NCBI GenBank assembly: GCA_023078685.1
Contig: JALGAS010000004.1
Span: forward strand, 3,968,001 to 4,032,000
Reading direction: 5' to 3'
DNA length: 64,000 bases
Source: Neopestalotiopsis rosae
Taxonomy: Eukaryota; Ascomycota; Sordariomycetes; Amphisphaeriales; Sporocadaceae
Shown: piece by piece, positions 31,121 to 43,810 of the stretch
Layout: every line of letters starts with the position of its first letter
Position numbering within the stretch: position 1 is the first letter of the stretch
The notes under the pieces: generated by a model
The model's database searches: none
What the model was told of the DNA's origin: nothing
Seen by the model: the letters and a program-made list of their open reading frames with translations, nothing else
Translations under genes and position numbers: made by a program

Positions 31121-34100
31121 CGCTAGTGCTTTCAAGCTGTTGAAACTATTGCGATGGAGAGTCAATTAAAATAAAACGAAAGAACTTTTGCGACGGTGGA
31201 GAGTCGCAATTGTATCGGGTATGTTGGAAAGAGAGTGAAAGTGAGTGAGTTGTGGTTTTGGTTGTTGTTGATTGAATAGTAGGGGAGTTGTGAAGGTAGG
31301 TTGGTCAAAGCAGTTAGATATTTCGAGGCATCCAAACACGCGACGCGTCAATCGCCTTGAAACGCGTAGGGGAGCTCAGAATATGGAGAGATAGCTGAGA
31401 TACTCACCAAAGAACAGTGACAGATGCAGGCTGAGTCGTGGTATTAGATTTGCAAGTGAGTGTGTGAGAGTATGCCAGAAACCAGACAGACTATCAGAAG
31501 GCAATCGCGGAGGAAGATCGAACAGTGGCAACTACTGATCCGGCTTGAAAAAGATGAGCATAAGTGAACGATCAAGTTGGAATGCAAAGAGTGTGTTTGG
31601 AAGAGAAAGTGAGTGCTTGGAGAGAAGTGTGCCCTCCGGTCTTGGGTTGTGTTTATGTGGAAAAGGTTGCTTGGTCACGGGGAGCTTGGTTGAACAGAGC
31701 GTAAATCTATTCGGTGTCCTCAGGCAAACGGTATGAGCTTCGAGCACAGAAACGCGTCTGGACTTGACGCGTTCTCAAACACCAAACGTCATTTTCTCTT
31801 TGATAGTAAATCAGCGCGCCAGGCTAATGCTTCACATGTTGGGTGGGCAACAAATGCCGCTCAGAAGTAGCCAACGCTCAAACGTCTCGGCAGCGCTTTT
31901 CATTTAGTCTCTTCCTGTATGGACCGAGATGCCTTTCGCCGTGCCAATTCTTAATAGTTAAGTGACCTCTATCTTGGTAAACGTAGATCAGTGAAATCAA
32001 TGAACCATGTTGACAGCCTTGAACTTGGTCCACGTCCTCCTGCCAGTATTTCACACCATGCCGCTATCAGTCAACTGAATTGCGTGTTGTCATCAGTTTC
32101 CAACCGTTTGGAACATGTTGATCTTCGAAGACTTGAATGATCACACTGAGTCCTTGGCTTGCGGGAACACAGGCCGAATATCCTTTAAGCCTGCAGCTGG
32201 ATCCTACTAGGTGACGACGCATCGAAGGGGCTCTAATTATAAAGAGTTCTGAGAGAATATTACACCGAGTTTACCACACTGGAGTCGTAGTTTACAGAGA
32301 GCATCCTAGACACTGAAACCCATCGAGTGATCACTGCCATTTCGAGGATAAACACGATACCAAGGCCTTCGCCGTGTGTCTGAATGAAGTCAAGAACGAG
32401 GAAAGAAAAACAAAGAAGAACTACAGTCGTTTGCATCGCAACACTCAGCTAAAGCAGATAGATGTGATCAACTGTGTTGTCATCAACCAGCTACGAAAGC
32501 CAGATAACTCAGGTTAGATGGCTCAGTGGTTCATGCCTACCCCTTTGTGGTAGGGTTGACAACTTCGTTGACACTGTCGAGTCTGCTGGCCAGGAAAAAA
32601 ACTATCACACTCCTTCCACGGTGAGGTGCGAACCCCGTGGGATACCGTCTGATTTTCCGGGCTCATGTCTGACAAGCATGAGTTGTCCTTTTGCACTTTT
32701 CTTCTCGCCTCTGGTTTTGGTCTTTGGAATCTTCTTGTCTTTGATCTACTTCTTCCTCGTCACTCTGCCTGTATTATCATCAATTTACTTGTATCTAGGC
32801 GACAAGAATTCACTGTACTACAGTCGAGTGGATGAAAAATGGCACCGACAATTCTTCGAGATGGAACATGACTAGGCTCTGAATGAGCAGATGTCCACAT
32901 GTCTAATTAATCTACAATTGTACCTGTTGGCTTGAAGCCTCAAGTCATTGGTCTCTCAAATGCTTGGATCAATACCGGCATAAGAATTGATGACAACGAA
33001 CCAATACGTCGTAGGCTTCTTTACATCAAGGTGTGATCGAAAACAGTACACGGTCCAAAAAAGAATCATCAGTCAAGTTGAACCCCAGGAGAGAAAACTC
33101 CGGACTGTCAAACGCAATGCGCAATAGGAAAAGTATCACCAACATGATGACCACTCGACGTGAAAAAGACTAGAACCGATTGCGCATTGATTCGATGGAA
33201 TCTTGTCCGGCCCTTCGTCCCGCGGTGGCGGTAAATTCTTGTGCGCAAAGCTCTCTTCAATGCGAGCAGCAATGCAGAAGTCAATATTGGATACATTCAT
33301 GTGGCATGGCCATGTTACAATCGGGTGGGTATTGCATACTAAAAATGGCCGTGGCCAAGACCCACCGAAACTGAAGAGGAAGGAGTGCTGCCACACCCGT
33401 CTGTATGGCTGAAGCTACTGCATCTCCGCAGGCGAACGGCTCCCTATTGCGACTCTGGATAGATGAGGCGATCAGATGTCGACCAATGTTACATCGGCTA
33501 GCTTATGCAGGGGTTGACCGGTCTTTTTTAACAGCCTTCCCCAAATTGGGCTTTCTACGATGCAAGTAATTATGCGCAGGCAAGACAAACGATCGCATTC
33601 CAAGTCCGACTTTGAGAATCGATGAAAAAGAAGCCAACAGTGAGAAGACTTTCAAAGCAACAAAAAATTCAAATCCTGTATATTGTAACTTCTGCCTAGC
33701 TGAAAAGGGTAACCGACGATGTATGCCATGGTCAAAAGAATGACTTGCTGAACATAGGTAAAAAGAAGTGACTATGTACAAGAACCAACATTTCCATGTC
33801 GATAGTCGAAGAAGAGAAGGCTGCAACAGATGTATAGAAATGGCGTTGTTGTACAAGTGTTGGATTTTTTGTCCCGCTAGAAAATGAGCGACTCGCACAC
33901 ACACAGCTGAATTCGAGTCGTCTTCCTCTTTGAACACTTGCGTTAAAATCGAAGCTCGCGATTTTTTCTTGGTCCCTTTCCCATGCTTCCCGCTGGCCTC
34001 AAGACATGCAAGTGGAACCCTCTTTTTCTTGTTTGTTCATTTTCTCTTTCCAGTTGCCGGGGAAATGCAGGTTCTGATTGTTCAATGGCGTGTCCACCTA

Positions 34101-34180
34101 CCCACCCCCCAAAAAGGGTCACCTCGAAGTGCCGCTTCATTGAGGGTGGTTCATCTCTTGCCAATCGACTCCCTCATGAT
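31121..34180. other. 3-kb intergenic region
   Basis: Promoter side of the Ser/Thr-rich gene and 3' flank of the proline-rich gene. A 133-codon frame at 32474-32875 (+) encodes two hydrophobic helices (VLVFGIFLSLIYFFLVTLPV), but I see no family or conserved start, so it is not called. A tRNA-like patch near 32517-32650 was examined and rejected. Confidence 0.45.
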
Positions 34181-35365
34181 TTAAAAGGGAGGAGGGAGGG
34201 GAGCACCAGTGGGCTTAGGTCCTGGGGGCTTGCCGGTGGGCTTGGGTCCAGGGGGCTTGCCAGTGGCTGTTATAGAGGTTAGCAACTACAATCATTTTGG
34301 TGAGATATATCTAAACTCACGCTTGGGTCCTGGGGGGAAGGAAGGCTCCTGGCGAGGGGGGAGGGGCTTGCCAGTGGGCTTAGGTCCAGGAGGCTTGCCA
34401 GTGGCTATTGATCGATACCAACATTAGTCTCTCTTTTCATATGGATGGACTTCTTGACTACATACGCTTGGGGCCGGGAGGACCGGAAGGCTTGGGGCCC
34501 GGGGGAGGGAAGGGAAGCGAAGGCTCCTGGCGGGGAGGCAGAGGCTTGCCAGTGGGCTTAGGTCCTGGGGGCTTGCCGGTAGGCTTGGGTCCAGGGGGCT
34601 TGCCAGTGGCTGTTATATAAAGATCAATAACGATACTCATTCAGAGAGAGATATGTGAACTTACGCTTAGGTCCTGGGGGGAAGGAAGGCTCCTGGCGAG
34701 GAGGCAGGGGCTTTCCAGTGGGCTTGGGGCCGGGAGGCTTGCCAGTGGCTATTCATGACACAAAGATTAGTATACTACCATAACCTCTAGAGACGATCAA
34801 TCACTCACGCTTGGGGCCGGGAGGGCCCGAGGGCTTGGGGCCAGGAGGAGGGAAGGGCAGAGATGGCTCCTGGCGGGGAGGAAGAGGCTTGCCGGTAGGC
34901 TTGGGGCCAGGGGGCTTGCCGGTGGCTGTTGACAATATTAGTGTATATCTTTTATTGCAGAATATTCTCGTTTACGTACGCTTAGGGCCGGGAGGACCAG
35001 ATGGCTTGGGTCCTGGGGGGAACGGGGGAAGAGAAGGCTCCTGGCGGCGCTCCTTCGGGGGAGCCGGGGGAGAAGGGAAGGGGAATGGGGGCACCGAGGG
35101 GAAGGGAGGGAACGGGGGTGCCGAAGGGAACGGGGGGAATGGGGGCTCAGTTGGGATCGGAGCCGGGGGAGGAGGAGATGGCTGTGGAAATTATTAGCTT
35201 CAGTTTCCCATATTATCCTGAGCTTCAATGCTCTTCCAAAATTCTTCATCCGCTCCGAGGTCCACTCACGTCACTGGGAGCCGGGGCCGGGGGAGCGGGC
35301 TCCTGAGCAACCGGGGCAGCAGCAACAAGCGCCGCCAGGGCGAGAGTGAGAATTGTGAATCTCAT
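34181..35365 (-). CDS. Secreted proline-rich repeat protein made of duplicated phase-1 exons
   Basis: 270 residues from seven exons: 35365-35270, 35181-34980, 34925-34809, 34748-34665, 34609-34466, 34404-34321 and 34266-34181. A signal peptide (MRFTILTLALAALVAAAPVA) is followed by a Pro-rich part (PPFPPFPSAPPFPPFP, then PPKERRQEPSLPPF). Then come repeats of PTGKPPGPK and PTGKPLPPRQEPS, ending in TGAPLPPPF. Exons 3 to 6 are 117, 84, 144 and 84 nt, all multiples of three, and each splits the same Pro codon (C|CC). The separating introns are 54, 60, 55, 61 and 54 nt, and acceptors alternate between AACAG and AATAG. A TATATAA box lies about 105 nt upstream. No Cys in the mature part, no enzyme motif; probably a wall or matrix protein. 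Skipping any internal exon would keep the frame. Confidence 0.85.
34266..34925 (-). repeat. Tandem duplication of a two-exon/two-intron unit (316 and 343 nt)
   Basis: Unit 1 (34925-34610) is exon 117 + intron 60 + exon 84 + intron 55; unit 2 (34609-34267) is exon 144 + intron 61 + exon 84 + intron 54. They differ by 27 nt, exactly one PTGKPPGPK repeat. Exons are near identical while introns have diverged in sequence but kept length and splice-site type. Confidence 0.85.
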
Positions 35366-35467
35366 CTTTTCAATTAGAGAGCGTCTAGAAAGAGAGTGTA
35401 TTCAACCTGTGTGTGCGTTGATGGTTGAGAAAAAGAAGAGTCGTTACATGTGTGAATGTCAAGCAGG

Positions 35468-35474
35468 TTATATA
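35468..35474 (-). promoter_or_regulatory. TATA box of the proline-rich protein gene
   Basis: TATATAA on the minus strand, about 103 nt upstream of the ATG at 35365. Confidence 0.45.
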
Positions 35475-37272
35475 TCGATTATACAGTTGACGATATTCAA
35501 ATGCTTGTTACTGTTGACATGGGTGGAGCTAACAAGTTTTAGAGTTTACACAGGACGATCTATATGATTTTCACTATAAACTGCCGCTTAATATCCCCGA
35601 TAGGCAGGCGAAGGGTTGTGGACGCGTACTCATTGCCACTATGGGTGTCACCCCAAGTGCTGTGAGGCAGGGGAAATGCCGTACCTAACTTCCAGAACCG
35701 GAGAGCTCTCATGTTTGCCATAGTCTTCCGTCATCTGGCATCAGTTGGGAAACATTGACATTTCCAGAGTCGAAACACAATTGCATGTCCATCAGCCTCG
35801 TCTTCTGTAGCAATTGCGACGTTGTTCGATGTGCTCACATGCAAAAGGCCTTGGGCTGGGTGACAAAATGCGACGCTGAGGGTGAAAGATCCAGCAATGA
35901 GGCGCTTTCAGGTCCCACACGTCACTTAACCCTGGTATGTCGAGCACTATAGCACCGCAGTGAGGCCAGATATAGTCGCTTCGCTGCAAAGGCGGAGGTG
36001 TCTGGAGTAGCTTGCCCCGACCTGGGGAGAAGCACCGACCATGATGGAGAGGAGGATCGGAGTATTCCAGACTTGCCCAGTCAAAGGTCGCCTGTCAGAA
36101 GGGAAGCCAGACTATACCCCCTAGTATGAGGTCAGACGATATTAAGTTATGCCGGTATCTGCTCGGCTCGTAGCTTAACAGTGGAGACAAGGATGCAAGA
36201 TAGAGTTGATTCAAGGTTAAAATCACTAAAGCTGAGGACTGCCCAGGATACAGACAACTTCCGGAAACAAAGTCAAGGCCGCTGCAGAGGGTGAACAAGA
36301 CAGCGAAGCGAAGACATGGAAGCAGGTAGCGATTGAAACAAGCGAATGCCAAGTTTTTTGCTTATCGACAAGATGAGAGATTGGGTTGGCTGATGGTCCC
36401 AGGCGGCCCAGGTCCCCAGCTCTGACGTGCTCTGGCCTGGCAGCAAAAGCATTGCAGCTTGTGCAGCTTGTGCAGGCAGGGCAGGCAGGGCAGGGTGCGT
36501 CGATTCCATCTCATGTCGTCGGGCGACGGAAGCGAGTCGGTCTATAAGACCGGAGTTGCTATAGGCCAAGCGTATAGTCTTGCAATCTACATCCGGACGG
36601 GCAATGAGGCGAAGGAGGAAGGAGGGTGAGCACTGATGGGGAGCAGAGCAAGGGAGCTTGGGCCACGGTTCGCAATGCACTAATTGATTGACCTTTAGAA
36701 CCACGGGCGGGGTAGGGCGCGTAGGTAGCAACGCGCCTTCCCCATTGGCAAGCGCTCGAGGCGGCCAAAGTCGCGTCCTTTGGCGTCCCAGCTCCAAAAG
36801 GTGCAGCAGCCAAAAGCCAGAATCCTCACACAGACACCCAGCATCCCATCCCATCCCACTCGACTCTGCGGGATCGCATCACCGCCAGCTACATCCAATT
36901 GCGCCGACAACGCTTTTTCGCCTCACGCCTGTCTCTCTGCACACCCCATCCCCAGCCCGAGCGCGAAGCAAAGCAGTCAGCTCTGTTATTTTTACCGCTG
37001 TCACTCTTCTTTAGCTTGCGACGCCGTCTAGGGCAGGTACCAGAGCGCAGAGGCGAGCTGGCAACGCGCGCCGCGCACAACATCGTAGCCTTCGCCTAGA
37101 TTCTCGACGACTCAGATCCACCTGCATTCGCCTCGCGAGTAAAAGGGCTTCGGGATCACACGTGGGGTTTCCGACGAGCAGTCCCGACCTACACTTGAAA
37201 CACGGCCAATTCTAGACCATCCCACACGCTCTTCGTTTCTTTGTCCGACCTGCCGCCCCCAAAGACGTCACC
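35475..37272. other. Divergent promoter region, proline-rich gene and pds5
   Basis: No gene. The pds5 side from about 36880 is C/T-rich, typical of housekeeping fungal leaders, and the ATG sits in a strong CACCATGG context. Short GCAGG-type repeats lie at 36454-36494. Confidence 0.5.
36454..36494. repeat. Short tandem repeats GCAGCTTGT and GCAGG
   Basis: Two copies of GCAGCTTGT-type units followed by several GCAGG/GGGCA units. Simple low-complexity sequence. Confidence 0.6.
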
Positions 37273-40200
37273 ATGGCCCGAACCAGGGACGAACCGGCCG
37301 AGGACGAAGATCAAGAAATGGATGAGGAATTGGTCGCCTTGCAATTCGATGAGCCTCTGTCCTGGCGCGCAGGCAAGCCGATACCCACCGGCACGCTTCT
37401 GAGTCGATTGGAAAAGCTCTCCAAGGAGCTGGTGGAGCTGGACCAGGACACTGTCGACAAGGACTCGCTGACCAAGGTCGCAAAGGAGCTTGCTTCACAC
37501 AATCTATTAGCCCACAAGGAAAGCGGTGTCAAGGCATATGCTGCATCTTGTCTAGTTGATGTTCTGAAATTGTGCGCTCCGGACGCGCCCTTCACGCCGT
37601 CACAACTCAAAGTAGGTTCTCCATTGGTGTTATGGTGAACATGTTCAAGGCGTCAATTCTAACCCGGTACTTCTAGGAAATATTCAGTCTGTTTGTCAAG
37701 ACTATTCTACCAAGTCTATGGGACCCAACACATACCTACAATACACAGCATAAATATGTTCTCACCTCACTCGCTGAGGTTAAGAGCATTCTGCTCATTA
37801 ACGAGCTTTCCAATGCCGAAGATCTACTCCTGCACCTTTTCTCATCCTTCTTCGATGGCATATCTGGTTCTTCCAAGTCCAATTCTGGGGAGCAAGTTGC
37901 CAAGGACGTTGAATTCCACATGACGGATATCCTGGTTACTCTCCTCGAAGAAGGCCCTACCCTGCCACCTTCTGTATTGGATGTCATTATGGCCCAATTC
38001 CTCCGAGCCGCACCTCCCGGAGGCTCCCGGGCACGCCCCGATGCCAACGGCAGCCAAACGACACTGCTGCCCAAGGAGGAGCCTGAGGCGTATGTGATGG
38101 CAAAGACAGTGTGCAACCATTGCCCGGAGAAAATGGCAAGATATGTGAGCCAGTACTTCAGTGACGTGATCATGGATATTTCTGGCAAGAATGTCAATGC
38201 AAACGGTCAGCGAGATGACGACTCCGATAATGACGAAGCCGCGGCGGGACCTTCCGAATCAGATTTCAAAGAATTGAGGAAAGCGCACCAGCTTCTCCGC
38301 GAGTTGTGGCGAGCTGCGCCAACGGTATTACAGAATGTCGTGCCGCAAGTGGATGCCGAGCTCTCCGCTGATAATGTCCAACTACGACTGCTGGCGACCG
38401 AGACTCTTGGAGACATGATTTCCGGTATTGGTGCCGCCGGACCACCGCCACCACCCGTACTGGACCCTGCTGCGTATCCTCCTGTCAAGATCGGTGACGA
38501 TACTCAGGATCAAAACGACTTTGACAGTATCCTCACCACCCCCCTCTCTCCGCTCTCTTTCGCACAAACTCATACACAGGTTTTCCACAACTTTGTTAGC
38601 AGAAAGAATGACAAGTCTCCTTTGATCCGTGCAGCCTGGACGACTGCTGTTGGTTACATCGTCTCTACATCAGCAGGCGGCATTGGACTGAGCCGCGAAG
38701 ATGAACAGACTTTTGTCGATGGTCTGAAGGATAGATTAAACGATGCAGACGAAAAGGTCAGACTTGCTGCCGTCAAGGCCATTGAAGTATTTCGCTTCCG
38801 TGACATTGTCACAAAGCTGGCTTTGGACGGTGGCGTGGACAGAAATGGCACCATTCTTGCTAATTTGTCTGATCGTTGCCGCGATCGTCGTGCTCCCATC
38901 CGAGTTGCGGCCATGGCTCTGTTGGCTAAACTATGGGCTGTCGCCAGCGGTGAGCTGATGGCTGGAAATGATGCTGTCATGTCGGCCTTGGGCGCTATTC
39001 CTACTCACATCTTCAGCACATTCTACGCCAATGACCTTGAGCTCAATATTCTGCTAGAAAGAGTGACTTTCGAGTGTCTGGTTCCGTTGTCTTACCCTCC
39101 CCCAAAGCCAAAGCAATCAGGCAACAATACCCAGTCCCAAGCCAACGGTGATGGGTCTTATGACCCAGACCGGTTACGGGCCGAGCGCATCCTGCTTCTT
39201 GTGAAGAGCCTCGATGAGAAGTCGACAAGAGCATTCTTCGCTTTACAGCAACAACAGCCACAATTTGCCAAACTCCTCCAAGGCTTTGTCAAGCAGTGCG
39301 AGTTGTTCAATGGTGGTCTACCTGAGACGAATGGACCCGTTGTCAAGCAGAACTTGAAGAAGATTATCCAGTATTTGGTTCCATACTTTCCAGATGCGGT
39401 CAAGGTGGAAGCCGACCTGTATAACTTTGCGACTCTGAACGATCGTCGGTGTTATGCCTTGATACGGTTCGTTACTAGTCACGAAAGCGATTTCAAGACA
39501 ATGCATCGTGGTTTGAAAGAATTCAACAAGCGCATTCAGGGAACCAACAAGCCCCATATTCTTGATACGATGCTCCCGCTACTCTATCGGGCAGCATACA
39601 TCATTATCAACAAGAGCCATCTGCCGACATTCATCGACTGCTCAAAGAATGACAAGGATGGCTTTGGGGTAGCAGCACAGCAGATTACTTCGGAAGCCTC
39701 AAAATCCAGTGGTGCTCTCTTCAAGGCTCATATTGGTCAGCTGTGCAAGGATCTTATTGAAGCAGCCCCGACAGCTTCGAAAGAGAATGAGCCAGGGATG
39801 GTGGAGACTCTCAAGGCCTGCTCGTCATACTCATTGAAGTATCCCGAGGAACTCCCTCAGGACAAGAAGTTCGTCCAGGCACTAATCAACTATGCTCTCC
39901 ACGGTACGCCTGCAAAAGCTGCAAAATACGCCGTGAACATTTTGATGGCACGAAAGGACGACAAGAGCTTGGTCTCCGCAACAGAACTTCTCCAAAAGGT
40001 CACAAAGAACTGGGGCTATGGCTCGCCGCATTTCTTGAGCAAGATTGCTGGTGTCGCTCAGCTTGAGCTCTTGGCCTCCACTGTTACTGCTGATGCCAAT
40101 GATAAGATCATTGACATGGCATTGAAAGAGGTCTTGCAAAAAGTGCGCACCGAAGCTAAGGTCGGCGATTCCGAGTGGGTGGAAGATGCAGGACTCGAAG

Positions 40201-41860
40201 AAGAATGTTTGATCAAGTGCTGGTCCCTAAAGCTTATTGTCAACCGGCTTCGCGGTACTAAGGATCCCGAAGATGTCAAGGATGTGACACCAACGGTATT
40301 CAAGCTTTTGCGAACCTTGATCAAAGACCAAGGCGAACTTTGCAAGACACAGGACACACCTAAACACCACAAATCTCGCCTTCGACTCTTGGCAGGTCAT
40401 CTTTTGCTGAAGCTGTGCACGGAAAGGCGTTTCGAGGAATTGTTTTCGCACACGGACTTCAACAGACTGGCACTCCTTACGCAGGATTCTTGCTCACGGG
40501 TCCGCCGTGGCTTCATCGATAAGCTTCAGAAATACCTGGTCAACAGAAGGTTGCCCGCCAGATTCTACACCATCATTTTCCTCACCGCGTTTGAGCCCGA
40601 CAAGGACTTCAAGCAACAAATAGAGACGTGGATCCGATCGCGGGCTAGGTACTTCCGTGAGAACAGCAAAGATAACGTCAATGTCATGGAGGCCATCTTC
40701 GGGCGCCTAGTGTCACTTCTGGCACATCACCCCGACTTCTCTCCGGAAGCCGATGATCTGCTTGATACGGCTCGGTACATCATGTACTATATCAGCAACG
40801 TGGCCACGGAACAAAATTTTGCTTTGATATTCAAGTATGCTGAACGGGTGAAGCAAACACGGGACGGCATTGCACCGGAAAAGAGCGAGAATCTCTATGT
40901 GCTCTGTGACCTGGCCTTATCCATCTTGAGAAAGTGGCAAGAGCGCAAAGGATGGAGCTTCCAAGCTTACTCCGGCAAGACTGGACTTCCAAAGGGTTTG
41001 TATACAGCTCTGCCAAGTCACGATGCTGCACAGCAAATAGCAGAGAAACAGTATCTCCCAGAGGATGTTGAAGAGAGACTTGACGACCTATTGAAAACAA
41101 TGGATAAGAAGAAGGTAAGAAGATTTCAGAAAAGTGTTTCAATTTACATTTACAGGATAGCTACTGACATTTCTTCCCACAGAAGCGTAGGAGCATGGAT
41201 GACCGCGGAGATGGACATCCAGCTCAGAAGCGAGCGAGGACGTCTCAACCAAGGACATCTTCAGGAAGGGCTAATCGTCCTGCCGGTAAACGGCCAGCTG
41301 TGAAAACCAAATCGGCAAAGTCTCGAAAGCCAGCGAGATCTTCTCCAGCACCGGAATCAGCCAACCGACGGCGGAGTGGAAGATCTAAGAAGGACTCTTC
41401 CTACCTTGAAAGGGATTCGTCGGATGATGATGAAGACATGCTTGATGGCGTAGCCAAGTGGGAATACTATGATGATGACGGCAACAAGGTTGCAAATGAG
41501 GATGAAGACGAAGATGAGAGTGACGCCCCGTCCGAGCTATCTGAAGTTGAGGAAGAGGCGGAACCGACGGAGGACGACAAAGCTGAGCCCGAAGCGGAGG
41601 CCGAAGCAGACGATTCCCCAGATGAGGAGGAACCTCCAGCTGACGAGGAGGTTCAAGCTGCGGAAGAGGAACCAGCAGCGGAGGAAGAGACATTGCCTAT
41701 ACGGTCAGGTGGGCGTCGTGGAAGAGGCTCTGCTGCTGCACCACCACCAGCCAAGGCAGCTCCAGCTAAATCCAGCGGATCAAGGAGCAAGGCCGCCGCT
41801 AAATCAGCGACGCCTCCAGCCACGTCCACTCGATCAACTCGATCAAGACGAGGCGCCTAA
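37273..41860 (+). CDS. pds5: Sister chromatid cohesion protein Pds5 (Spo76/BimD)
   Basis: Cohesin-associated HEAT-repeat factor that, with Wapl and Eco1, controls loading, maintenance and release of cohesin on chromosomes; nuclear. Three exons, 37273-37611, 37677-41114 and 41183-41860, all in phase 0, giving 1484 residues, close to the usual length. The N-terminus has an acidic patch and the family segment AYAASCLVDVLKLCAPDAPF; exon 2 opens with EIFSLFVKTILPSLWDP and THTYNTQHKYVLTSLAEVKS, diagnostic of Pds5. HEAT repeats fill most of the rest (for example KVRLAAVKAIEVFRFRD and SRVRRGFIDKLQKYLVNRR). The C-terminal 220 residues are disordered: a basic Lys/Arg/Pro stretch, an acidic Glu/Asp stretch, then Ala/Ser/Lys-rich with AT-hook-like RGR patches. 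Start context is CACCATGG. Confidence 0.95.
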
Positions 41861-42494
41861 GATTGTATGATGCTGACTGCGGGTTGAAGGTCAGTTGTTC
41901 TGGACTTTGTCGAGCAGAAGCACTCTACGACAAGTAGAAATAATTCTGGAGATTATTTGAATAAACAGGCAAATTGGTCTTGGCGGAACTTCCGGTACGA
42001 GGCTGTTAACGGTATACCAAGTCACTAGGCGGGAAAATTCTCTTATTCGAAGCCTCCATAACAGGACTGTGAGAGGTAAATTGCTCAATGCATAAAACTG
42101 TTCTATTTAATGTTGTCTCCCCTCCTATGATGGTGCCATGTGCAGTAAACAAGCTAGGTACGTATCATAAGGCCATGCCACTCGGCTGCACAGCAGCTTG
42201 TCTCGGACCTTGCTCGTTCTACCCAAGAGGATAATGAAGAGAGGACGTCCCATTACAGATGGCAAAGAAAAATGGCTCATATAATTCCAGGAAGATTTTG
42301 TACGGGAATAGAGTAATCAACGAGTTATAAGAGGGTGATATTCCAAACCCCAATGGCCCCCCGAATCAAGGGCAATAAGAAATACATGTGCACAAATACC
42401 GGATATCTTCCTAATTCCTTTTGTCTGTAAAACACCTGAACGCCTGGCACGCCGGTCCCTGAAAGAAATGCACTTCCCCTAATAATAAAAGGGT
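41861..42494. other. Convergent intergenic, pds5 and capping enzyme genes
   Basis: 3' flanks of two convergent core genes. Nothing else recognised. Confidence 0.5.
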
Positions 42495-43810
42495 TCACCT
42501 CCTCTGCTTCGCATCGGCCTCTCTACGCTTCCACTTTGATCTGATATCGGGCGCAGCTTCAATCAGCTCCTCCTTGGTGACGCGGCCCTCAATCGACTCG
42601 AGAACGCTATTGACAACACTAACATGGTTGCCATTGTGCTTGTCATCGCGGAACCGGTAGAAGCGCCACCGCCGCTGCTCGTCCATGTAGGCCTCGACGA
42701 TGCGCTCGTCGAGGGGGTCGCCGAGGGCCTTGAGCTCCTCCCACTCGTCCTCGGTGATGTAGAGCTCCCCGAACGGTCTGTAGTCGTCCTTGCCGCCGTG
42801 GAAGACGAGGAGCTCAATCTGCGGGACGCCGTCGTAGTCGACGTAGGGCTCGGTCACGCCCTCGGCCAGGTCCTGCTCGTCGGGCTGGGCCATGTGGAAG
42901 TGGAACTTCCAGCGGAAGTCGACCGTGTTCTCCTCGGCGGGCTTCCACTTGAGGATGTGGGGGTCGGTGCCGTACTTGTACTCGGTGCTCAGGCAGGTGA
43001 AGATGAGGCCGTCGTTGCCGTGGTGCAGGTTGGGTATGATTTGGCGAAACATCATTTCGGTGCCGTAGGCGAGCTGGTGCTCCTTCATGCCGAGGATGAA
43101 GGGCTGGTAGGCCTTTTCTTGAGGGTACTTTTCGAACAGTTTCTTGTACGGCTTGAAGACCTCGGTATGGAAATAGCCAAAGCGCTTCTGCAGACCTCGG
43201 CTCATGAGCGATGTGCCGTGCAGGACGAGGCAGTCAAAGACGAGATACACGGGCTCGCGGGTACCGTCGGGCATGGTATCAACGACGAGCTCGCCGTCGA
43301 GGATGGTGTCGCGGTGAAAGGTCCCTTCGCCCTGAGCGGTCGGGAAGTGGGCGTTCTTGACCCACCAGTAGTCGTTCTTTCGGTCGATGAGGTAGTGCAG
43401 CTCCTGGCCGTTGCCGTCGTCAGTCAGGTAGAGCAGGTAGCGGATGCCATCTGACTTTTCGCAAACGTAGTAGCTACAGGGAGAGAGAAGAGAAGCTCAG
43501 ATTAGCCTTGGGATCTAGTAGTCGCAAAGCAACCAAAGGCACCCCTCTGGGTGCTTTGGACGGATCGCGCAAGGGGGAGGATAGCGGCGATCTGGAAGAC
43601 AAAGGCGTAAAAGGTCAGAAGAACTTACTCATCTCTGCGAAGCTCCTCCAGATGCCGGCGGGCAAAGGACACGGGCTGGGCGCCGGGAAAGTTGGTGCTC
43701 TCACGCTGGAGCAGACGTGCGACCTCGCGCTGCATGTTGTGAAGGAGATCGCCCTCGGCCCTGATGCCGGGGCGATCCATGGCCTGGATACGGGGCGACT
43801 CCTCGTCCAT
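42495..43810 (-). CDS. ceg1: mRNA capping enzyme, guanylyltransferase (alpha) subunit
   Basis: Transfers GMP from GTP to the 5' diphosphate end of nascent mRNA (EC 2.7.7.50) in the nucleus, on RNA polymerase II. Two exons, 43810-43629 and 43473-42495, giving 386 residues, normal for filamentous ascomycetes. The nucleotidyltransferase motifs are seen in order: active-site lysine K67 in motif I (CEKSDGIR), motif III TILDGELVVD, YLVFDCLVLHG, motif IV NDGLIFTC, and motif V LKWKPAEENTVDFRW, followed by an OB-fold with WRFYRFRDDKHNGNH. The intron falls just before motif I. It lacks the triphosphatase domain, as expected in fungi where that is a separate protein (Cet1). The start at 43810 is chosen because upstream in-frame residues are not family-like. 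Confidence 0.95.

Noticed and set aside
32515..32650. tRNA-like patch: an A-box-like TGGCTCAGTGG, a CCTACC/GGTAGG hairpin with 7-nt loop, and a B-box-like GGTGCGAACCC
   Set aside because: The acceptor ends do not pair, the B-box-like segment lies in an unrelated hairpin (CCACGG/CCGTGG), the spacing is too long and position 33 of the loop is not T. Not a tRNA.
34181..35365. Ribosomally made cyclic peptide (dikaritin/ustiloxin-type) precursor
   Set aside because: It has a signal peptide and tandem repeats, but lacks the regular Lys-Arg Kex2 sites between repeats, and there is no UstYa-like gene nearby.
36273..36854. 193-codon frame on the minus strand upstream of pds5
   Set aside because: Lies in the C/T-rich promoter region, biased composition, no domain.
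42624..43454. Long open frame (276 codons) on the plus strand
   Set aside because: Antisense shadow of the capping enzyme exon; Val/Leu/Gly-rich composition is an antisense effect of GC-rich codons.
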